A stretch of 64,000 bases of DNA from Tillandsia leiboldiana (taxonomy: Eukaryota; Streptophyta; Magnoliopsida; Poales; Bromeliaceae). How positions within the stretch are numbered: position 1 is the first letter of the stretch; the number at the start of each line of letters is the position of its first letter. The stretch lies in NCBI GenBank assembly GCA_029204045.2, contig CM055080.1, forward strand, positions 7,498,761 to 7,562,760, in the 5' to 3' direction. A program made the translations under genes and the position numbers. Below the pieces are notes generated by a model that did no database searches, was not told the DNA's origin, and saw only the letters and a list, made by a program, of their open reading frames with translations. Positions 55,173 to 64,000 of this stretch are shown one piece after another.

Positions 55173-58100
55173 ATGCAGCCCCTGCAGCAGCACCACCACC
55201 AACGATCCTCCGTCGCCGGCGCGGCTGCGGCGGCGGCTGCGGTGGCGGCTGGGGCCGGGGCCGTGGCATCGGCGCCGGTGCGGCGCCGGTGCGAGGGCAC
55301 AGCCATGGGCGCCATCACCCTCGACCTCCGCCCCGGATTCGGCATCGGTCCCTTCACCCTCGGTGCGCACCCCCTCTCCTCCTCCGGAATCTTTGATCTC
55401 TAATTTCCCTAAATTTGAATTGATTTGGGGCTTTGACCTCTTGTTGCGTCTTTCGATGAATCGGGATCAAAATTTGGGTTAAAAATGAGTGTAAAAGGGA
55501 AACAAATGGTGACCTTTGAAGGAAGTTGTTGGCAATTATCAAGTCAACGAATGAATCGACTAATTGTTTTGTCTCCTTCTCGTTCTTAAAATTTTCTTTG
55601 ATGTTGGTGGTGAATTTGGCTTTGTTATTCGATCATGTAGTTGTCTAACTTGTGTTTGCGATAATGCATCTTACACATTCTACAAGGAGAGAAATGTAGG
55701 GCATCTATGTATATTCTGGAGTGAGTAATTCATTGTAGATGTGTAAGAGGCTCTTTCTTTCTCAACCCTACTGTCTCAGGGGCAAAGACATGACCCGTGG
55801 AATGTGTAGTTTGATGTTGGCGGGTTATGCCTTATTAGTTGTTTGGGCGGCGCCATTTGATTTGGAGAAGTGCTACCTGTACACCCCGATTGGGGTGTAC
55901 ATCCTACACCCACCCCATCCTCGGGTGGGTATTCCTTCACTCGTCCCATCGATGGGACGAGTGAAATTCACCCATCCCAGGATGGGGTGGGTGTAAGATA
56001 TACACCCCAATCGGGGTGTACATCTAGCATTTTCCTTTGATTTGTCGACTGGTGATACAATCTTTTCTGATTTTTGTGTTCTGAGTCAATTTCATTATCG
56101 TTGTTCTGTAAATTTATCATTTGCGACTTTGCAGATATAGTTTCACTTTACTTATGCAAGCTCATAAGGAAATCATGTTCGATACAGGCATGCCTATTTG
56201 TGATGCGTTTGCTCAAGTAGAACATCAACCAAACATATATGACGTGGTCCATGTGAAGTATCTTGATGAGGTTTGTACTGTCTTATTGTGGCTCGATTCT
56301 CTGAATTTTTTAAGTGTTCACTACAAATTCATAAATGACCTCATCATCATCGGTGCTACTATAGTATGTAAACTGATATGGAGCTTGTTTAAGCACGCAC
56401 GAATAGGAGGAAAAGTATCTTAAGGTAAAAAATTTGAATTTATGCTGAACGTTAAAAAGCTATTTATTGTTTAATACAGGTGTAAAATGAATGGGCACAT
56501 AGCAACATTATTTGTGAAATAGATTTAAGCCTCTTTTGACGGGTTTTTGTAAACATAAGGGGAAATTCTGGTGCTTATTATTGTGTGAGATAAATTTTAA
56601 CGTCACGGAAATTGTTTGTCAAAAGTAAAAAAGCAGGATGAGACAATTACACACAATTTTTTTAACTTGGCTAATCTTCTTGGCGCCCCCAGCTAGTAAA
56701 TTTGCTCTAGGTTTATAAACTTGATGTTCTGATTACCCATTTGATTTGTTATCAATTATCAGAAGTGGACTTCATCTAGATACCAAGAAATTAGATGTTT
56801 CTATAAAGGCCAAAAATGGTTGTATTAACTTCAGAGCTGGAAATCTATGTTATTTCATTTTTGCCACATGTTGATAGAAATTACATTTGTAACACGTCAA
56901 TTTGATGCCAGATAAAATTGGCACCTTAATGATTTACGTTGTATCCTCATTTTCTATCATCATTTTCTTTACAGGAGCCTTTAAAATTGGACATTGTTAT
57001 CAGCTTCCCTGATCATGGGTTTCATCTTCGTTTTGATCCTTGGTCGCAGGTATATTTGTAGTTACACAATTTGGCAATCTGCTTTGAATAGTTTCAACTT
57101 ATTGATGCCAAGCATTTATTTGCATTTTTTATTTCGTATTTGCATGTAGTATTTACTTGAACGCAAATAACATTTTCTTCATTGATTGAAGTTATGCTTG
57201 CTGAAAGGTATGTTTAAACTTATTTAGCAACGTTGCATGTCATGGCTTCCATTGGATTTTTATGCATTCATGAGCAAACATTCAGACTGGAAAGCTCAAT
57301 CAAGAATGTACTTCTTATTGGAACTCCGAAAAGATAGTAAACTTCAACTTTGAGTGCTACGTAGGTAGATATAGCATTTATTTACCAATGCAAAGATAGA
57401 TAACAAATAATTGATATGACTCTGACATGAACCTCAATTGTCTAACCTATTAACCTTGGTTAGCTAATCTATTATAATGTTAAATTGTATAACTATTATT
57501 AACGACAATTTGTTCGACTAGTTTACATAATATTTTGAGACGCAAGGGACAGTGTTTGAATTGTGTATATGTGTATTTCTTAACGATATCTATACCAGCC
57601 TATATTGATTCGTAAGAAATAATAATTGCTATGTTAGACCTTATTCTTCTATTTGCCTTTTCCTTGTTTTTCTTACTGGGTACCTGATTTACAAACTTTG
57701 AGGGCAGGAAGAAAGGAGCTAATAAAAAAATGGACCAGATTGAATTCTTGTATCTGTCACCTCTTAGCCAAACTTGTCTTTAGTGGGAAATATTGGGTGT
57801 TGATGCTTTTGTGTTTCCATATTTAAGTTGGATCAAGGAGGATCTGCAAGCCATGTTTAACCAATAAATATATATTTACTTTTTTAAGTGGTTAGGTTGT
57901 TCGGCACGTAACCTGGGGAATGCAGTAGAGGGGTTAGGAAACTAAGGAATTTCTCTGTAACAGCTTTTTATATTATGATGGCTTATTTTTTATTTTTTCC
58001 ACCATATTGCTAAATTTTTTTTGTTTGATTTGGTTGTAGAGACTGCGTCTTATTGAGATATATGATGTTAAACGGCTGCAAATGCGCTATGCAAAGAATC

Positions 58101-60887
58101 TAATTGGGTGAGGCATCTTTGCCATTTCTCTTCAAATTTAAATTTGAGCAAGGAAAATGACTTTAGGAAAAATTATACACTAGATCATTGCATATTTTTC
58201 ATTTTACTTGAATAAGTTTGTTACTGAACCATCAAAAAGATCCCGTTATTCATTAATCTCAATTGTTTTGTTAGTGGTTCCTCAACGCTAGCCACTTTCG
58301 TAGCAGTATATGCCCTTTTCGGTCCTACATTTCCTGGAATCTATGACAAGCAAAGAGGAATTTATACCTTATTTTATCCGGTATGTTGATATATCTATTA
58401 TACGGTTGTATGTCATGTTAATATTTTTTTACTCCTTTTTTGTTGGCTTACTGGGTGACATATGATGTATGGTATTAGGGCTTGTCCTTTGCTTTTCCAA
58501 TTCCCACCCAATATACAAACAGCTTCAGCAATAGGGAAGGTTTGTTGCTCCATTTGTCTCATGTCATGAATGCGATTGACTCATTTTTAAGCTTTCCTAC
58601 TATCAAATCTCAGTTCTCTAATTATTTTGGCAGTATTAGCGGAGTTGCCTTTGGAATTTCCAGATGGAACAACCCCAGTTGCATGCCGTGTTTCTGTGTA
58701 TGACAGCTCATCGGATGGTAAGGTTGGTGTCGGATCCTTGATGAATAAAGCTTCAGTTCCTCCATTACCTGCTGGGAGCTTATACATGGAAGAGGTGCAT
58801 GCGAAGGTAGCTTGTCTATATCTTTACTAGGTTCTTCTCGCATTTTGTTCAGTGGTTCAGAATTTCAATTTAAAGATGTTTCACAATGTGGTATTGGGCT
58901 ACTTCTTTTTTTTTTTTTTTTTTTTTTTTTTCACTTTGCAATTTTTTATGACCTTAGACACTTTATACAATTGCCTGGATAATTGTTACAGTTTGGAGAA
59001 TAAAGGATAAAGATATCTGAGATATAATTTGCATTAAGAGATGACCTGTGTGTTTTTAGCTTCACACTTTTAGGTTTTTTACTTATTTTGAATTCATATC
59101 ATTGAACTACTATGGCAAGATTATATGGCAGCTTTCAGTGTTATTGTATGTTCGTTCTTTAGATATTGATCAGAAATGCTTTATACAAAGAGAAGTGCTC
59201 TATCATGATTTATCAGTTAACCTCCAAATAGACCCTTACGATGGTGTACCCTTATTTTTGGAGGGAATGATTCACGGAAACTGTTTTTTTTTTTGTTGTT
59301 CTGCTTTTTCAGCTTGGAGAAGAGCTATGGTTTACTGCTGGGGGTCAGCACATTACTTTTGGTGCATCCCCACAGGCAAGACTCTCCCTCGCCCCTTCTC
59401 TCTCTATATATGTGTGTTTGAGTTACTAAATATTCCCCTTCCATATTTTTACTTTTCTTTTGCTACTCAAATTTTATCACTTTTCCGGCTTGTCTAGTGA
59501 CATGTGACTCTAAGAGTGTTTTCTCAGTTTTCTTTACATTATATCAAACACACTATGCTGATCTCTTTAGCCAGATTTGTGCCTGATGCTTCCTTTCTTT
59601 TTATAGAGTTTCCTATACTCATAAGTTGATAATTTGCTTCAAGTAAAGTTTCTATTGGCTTCTTATTGTCGAAACTGTGTCAAAGATCTTTCTGTTTCTC
59701 AGTAGCTATGATCATCTTTGCAGGATGTGTGGACTGAATTGGGTCGTCCTTGTGGAATCCACCAAAAGCAGGTGAGTACTTGTACTATAAGTTATTGTGG
59801 CTTTGAAAAGAATCTTTAGTAAGTGATACTGGACTGAGTGAAGCTATTGAGATAAAGATATTACATATGCAAACGGAGTAATGCTTATTTAAAGTTTGGT
59901 GATAAATACAGCTTCTTGAAAACTTTGATATGTTAAGTATGTTTTCCGCTATGTTTGAGGTAGTTGTCCAAAAGCCCACATTGGCTGAAGTAATTAGTAA
60001 ATGGCCACCCTCTCATATTGCAGGTTGATCAAATGGTTATACACTCTGCTTCAGATCCTCGCCCTCGGACCACTCTTTGTGGGGATTACTTCTACAATTA
60101 CTTCTCTCGTGGTCTTGACATACTGTTTGATGGACAGGTAATATCATATAAACTGCGTACCCATATTATGTATTATGGTGGCTTTAACTTGGTCTCTTTT
60201 TTTTCTGGAAAGTTTTGGATAACCTGTACTTCTGGTACTGCAGACTCATAAGATCAAGAAGTTTGTTTTGCACACCAATTTTCCAGGACACTCAGATTTC
60301 AATTCCTATATGAAATGCAACTTTGTTATTTATGATATTGAAAGTGAGTATTATTGTCTAAAGCCTCTTTAATTGATTGAAGAATGGGAGTGGAAGAATT
60401 AATCTATATGTTTTCTGTTTGTAGTTGAAGGAACACGGCAGCCTGGTAATACTTCAAAGAATTGTATAACACCTAGCACGAAGTGGGAACAAGTAAAGGT
60501 GGGCAGTATATACAACTATGAACCATTCATTTTAGAACTGACAGGAAGTCTCAGTCTTTTTTGTTAGCTTTTAAGTGGGATTTTTTTTTTTTTTTCTTTT
60601 GTTGCTTAACAAAACCTCAATGTATTTAAGGAGATTCTTGGAGATGGCGGTCGCGCTGCAATCCAGACACAAGGTTCTATGAACAATCCTTTTGGATCAA
60701 CTTTTGTTTATGGCTACCAAAATGTGGCTTTTGAGGTGAATAATGATGATCTTATACTTTTGGGAATGTCTGTAGTTCGTACATTCATGCATAACTCTTT
60801 CTAAACTTGATCTTCTGAGTATTATATTATTGTGCCAGGTGATGAAGAATGGCTATATAGCAACTGTCACTCTCTTCCAATCGTAAG
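55173..60887 (+). CDS. UPF0183/PHAF1 (C16orf70-like) family protein, fourteen exons
   Basis: Exons: 55173-55362, 56188-56270, 56975-57049, 58040-58107, 58275-58380, 58479-58539, 58640-58806, 59313-59375, 59724-59771, 60024-60137, 60244-60343, 60425-60498, 60631-60735, 60840-60887. All phases join, giving 433 codons plus stop. The product matches the plant UPF0183 family: TAMGAITLDLRPGFGIGPF near residue 50, DPWSQRLRLIEIYDVKRLQM, FGPTFPGIYDK, PLEFPDGTTPV, PPLPAGSLYMEEVH, VDQMVIHSASDPRP and a C-terminal NPFGSTFVYGYQNVAFEVM. Its animal homologue (C16orf70/PHAF1) works with BCAS3 at autophagic phagophores; the plant role is not established. The extreme N-terminus (Gln/His, Ala/Gly-rich) is family-variable. 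Exon 1 is GC-rich, unlike the rest. The intron after exon 8 uses a GC donor. Exon 7 could also start at 58634. Confidence 0.93.
55868..56032. mobile_element. Multi-hairpin MITE, copy C (UPF0183 intron 1)
   Basis: Same chain of hairpins as copies A and B. The central hairpin here is a perfect 30-nt palindrome (55936-55965) whose sequence differs from the equivalent stems of the other copies. Outer ends are GTGCTACCTGTACACC and GGTGTACATCTAGCAT. Confidence 0.85.
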
Positions 60888-62290
60888 GTACTACGGCTAT
60901 ATTATAAATTCTATATTTTGGCTTGTTTTGCTATATAATGTTAAATGCAATTTTCTTTATAATTTGTTGTGAAATTTCCAACAATTTCTTCTTTCAAGCT
61001 TTTGTATTATGGTGCTGTTTAGAGTAGAAATAAGGTTTTATACTGTAATTTTTGCTATTTTGGTATAAGTAGGGCCCATGATTCGTCACCAGGAAACTGT
61101 TGCTTCATACCGCCTGGATTTTGTTTTACTTTTTCTTTCTTGTTCCTTCTAAAGGGGAAATGTGAATTAGCAACTATATCTTTATTTCCTGTTTTCCTAT
61201 CACAAGGCATGAAACAGTTGAAAACAGCAAGCATGTAGGTGATCGCTCGTTTTATCATGCAGCAGAACTCTTCTATCTGAGCTTCTCCTTTCCTTACCAT
61301 GCTCACTCTTGTTGCGGCCTCACTTTCAGATAAGCAGTGGACAACAGGGGGCTGATTTTTTCGGCCCTTAATATTGATTATTATTCTTTTCCACAGCTTT
61401 ACTTGATTAACCCACAATTTATTTCTTGGAAATAATTAGTTTCTATAAGATGGACATTCCTCTTGCTTTTCAGTAGCTCTTTTTTATCTTCTCACCTTAG
61501 ATCCACTAAACTGTGAAATGACTTTTTCAGCGTTCCGCATCTGACCATTGTATTCTAATTCTTTAATAATTTTATAGTGATATGTTAATGCAAACTTGCA
61601 GGACATTTCTCGAGTGTTTTACATTTCAAATTCAGGATCCTACTCGTTTTTCATGAGCATGGCAATTACTTACTTGCTAGCTGACCAATGATATATTTCG
61701 AATGTGTAAATATCCTAAGTGGGTTTTAAGTCAGGATGCTCCGATTCAATCTTTGTAGGCTAAATTATACTTTTGACTAAATGTTGATACGCCGTTAATG
61801 CGAAAGTGATATAAGAGTGTTGTGATCGATGACGCGACAACGATTAGATTCCACGTTATCTTTACATCAGCGACGCGTCAACATTTAGTCAGTTAAATTG
61901 GGTTTGCGAGACTTTGATTGCAACAATTTATAAAGTCGAAAGCCAGAAAAGTATAACAAATTAAAGTTCGGAGACCAAAAGTGTCACACAACCTCGTAGT
62001 TTGAGAGCCAAAAGTGTAATTTAGCCATCTTTTTATGATCTGTGCTCGAAGATACAGAGAACTTTTTAACTGAGTCTAATAATCTTGTTGATGAGGTTTG
62101 ATTCTTGGGTTTGTGCAGGGTGCTCGCAGGCCGTTAGCCGTGAACTCTTTTATCATGCACCGACGAGTGTCTCTAATGTTGTACAGATGCGACGCTTTGT
62201 ACAGGAATATTAATCTCTTATTCATAACTATGTATCTTTTCTGTAAATAAATCCTTCTCAAACAGGAAAGGATCTCTCTCATGGTTTCAT
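60888..62290 (+). other. 3'UTR of the UPF0183 gene with a probable 3'UTR intron
   Basis: The stop codon is followed at once by a good donor (TAAG|GTAC, intron from 60889). An acceptor TTTGTGCAG ends at 62118. The last exon would then contain an AATAAA poly(A) signal near 62246. The intron holds a MITE-like element. Alternatively the transcript ends earlier; no transcript data are available. Confidence 0.5.
61757..62025. mobile_element. MITE related to 1482-1822
   Basis: Left end GGCTAAATTATACTTTTG and right end CAAAAGTGTAATTTAGCC are inverted copies. The interior is noncoding. It lies in the presumed 3'UTR intron. Confidence 0.65.
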
Positions 62291-64000
62291 CATTTCAGTT
62301 TCTCAGATTCTTGTGAACTAAAACAATGTAGATGGAGGAACAGTTCTAAGCATAGAAAAGTAGCTTCCCCATTCCATTCCATTGCATTAAGCAAAATTTG
62401 GTATTATTAAGGCTTCTTTTTTATTTTTTTTTATTTTTTTTTTTCGTTATTTTGATTCTGGTATTATTTTGCTGTAGCTGGAGTGTTGTTGGCTTGGTAT
62501 TATTTTTGTTTTCCTTCCTTTCTTACACTTTATAACACTTTTTGCCATCTTTTCTTGATTTTTTTAAAATATTCTTCGAGGTGGTTGCGGCTAAATTGTC
62601 GAAAAAGAATGAGACAATGCATTCATTCATTAATTGAATCGTTTGTGTTTTTGAGTTCAAATTACCGGAATAAGAAGTTGTTCATTTACTTATTATGAAA
62701 TTGAGAATACCCCTTCCCTTGTGCTCGCGAATCGGGATGATATTTTCTCTCTCTTGCTTTCGCTTTTCATTATTTTTTTATGTTTTTAAATTTAAAATTT
62801 TTATAAAAAATAAATTAATAAAAATTAAAATTTATATAAATTTTTAAATTTTAATTTAAAAAAAAATTAAAAGAAAAAATATATTAATTATTTTATACAA
62901 AATAAATTTTTTATTTCTCTTATTCTTTATTTTCTAGCAAATATTATTTTTATTATATTTGGTATTAACTTAATATTCAACTAAACATAAATTTACAATA
63001 GTTTCTGTTTGTTTTAAAAATTATACTTATCTCTGGAACTATCCGTTCTCTTTTATTAAAATGATAGCGGATCCTAAACCTTAATGGGTGGTTAGAAAAA
63101 TAATATAATCTAAAAAATAAAAATAATTAACGGAAAAAAATTTAGTACACAAAGTACTTGGTATTGATAAGTATAGTACCTGAACTCAATTCTCAACTAA
63201 TTATATTAATTTTTTTTATTAAAAATATTTAAATTTTTGTAAATTTAGAGTGTAAAATTTACATCTTTTAAAAATGTATAGATAAATTTTTTTTATTTAG
63301 TATTAATTTTTACTTTTAAAAAATAAATATTTTAAATTCAACGGTGTAAGTTGAACACGCCACATAATATAAAGTGGACACGCCACATAATATAAGGCCA
63401 CCATTATTTTATTTATTTATTTATTTATTTGGGATAACTAATTATATAATTTTTTAAAAAATCTTGAAATATCTGATATATTTTTATTTTTTTGTTTCAA
63501 ATATATATTTTTATATATTTTTCTATTCAAAAATAGTTTTACAGTCGGTTCGGTTTAAATTTAGATTAAATTTCTACTATAATTTGAAAACTTAAAATAT
63601 TTTTATATTTCCAACTTAAGAACAAATAAAAAAAATTTGTGACAGTAAAAACATATATATTTTAAAAAAAAGAAATTAAAATATTTTTTTTTTTATCTTT
63701 TAAAAATAAATAAAAAAAATAGTGATGAAAGAAAATTATATTTAAAAGAGTAAAATAATAAATTTATAAAAATAACTATTTTTTAAGAGAAAATATATTT
63801 AGAAGAACTTGAATCATTAAAAATTATATTTTTAATATTAACCTTTCCTGGGTGTTTGGATCCTTGTAAAATTACATGATTTTTTTTTTTTTTTTTTTTT
63901 TTAAATTTCTGATATTTTGTTGTCTGTAAAATTTTTTTCTCAGATTCTGAAAAAATATTGGGTTTTCGTTTTCGCTGGGAGAGAGAGTGGAAAACGAAAA
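62291..64000. other. AT-rich intergenic DNA
   Basis: No gene is seen. The stretch contains T-runs, a short direct repeat of ACGCCACATAATATAA near 63357-63390 and an ATTT tetranucleotide run near 63405-63430. It ends in a GAGAGAGAG stretch at the window edge. Confidence 0.6.

Overview
The window is nuclear DNA from a flowering plant. The evidence is split genes with GT-AG introns, tRNA-iMet-primed LTR retrotransposons, a Helitron and AT-rich intergenic DNA. The GC-rich first exon of the right-hand gene suggests a monocot; this is inference and I cannot name the species.

Two host genes stand near the ends, both on the plus strand. At 5978-9377 is a four-exon Aux/IAA auxin-response repressor (190 aa). 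Its third intron holds a foldback element carrying a small LTR element (TRIM), plus a multi-hairpin MITE. At 55173-60887 is a fourteen-exon gene for a UPF0183/PHAF1 (human C16orf70) homologue of 433 aa, with a probable 3'UTR intron running to about 62118.

Between them lies a nest of transposons. The oldest layer is a minus-strand Helitron. Its 3' end is at 12819, an RPA-like gene lies at 13927-16517, and the Rep-helicase gene is split into 16657-19970 and 45252-46570. That gene carries three nonsense codons and one frameshift. A 25.3-kb LTR element (19971-45251, 5-bp target duplication ACTGC, minus strand) sits inside it. This element is non-autonomous: its LTRs are 3.3-3.6 kb with GC-rich tandem arrays, its gag is a decayed relic, and I recognise no pol. 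Inside it, in the opposite orientation, is a Ty3/gypsy chromovirus of Tekay/Del type (26240-41494, duplication CAATC) with gag-pol at 29688-34518. The two elements share their U5 ends, primer-binding site, leader and polypurine-tract context, so the outer one looks like a dependent relative of the inner one.

The inner element contains a 100-N gap (36401-36500). Sequence on both sides of the gap repeats the same 3.65 kb of pol-plus-LTR with scattered indels. This is best read as two overlapping contig ends that were never merged, not as biology.

From 46.6 to 55 kb lie unrecognised coding-like fragments, a GC-rich repeat cassette and a 3.4-kb array of four 0.8-0.9-kb units, which may be captured DNA and the 5' part of the Helitron. 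The rest (1-5.1 kb, 9.4-12.8 kb, 62.3-64 kb) is AT-rich intergenic DNA with MITEs and microsatellites.
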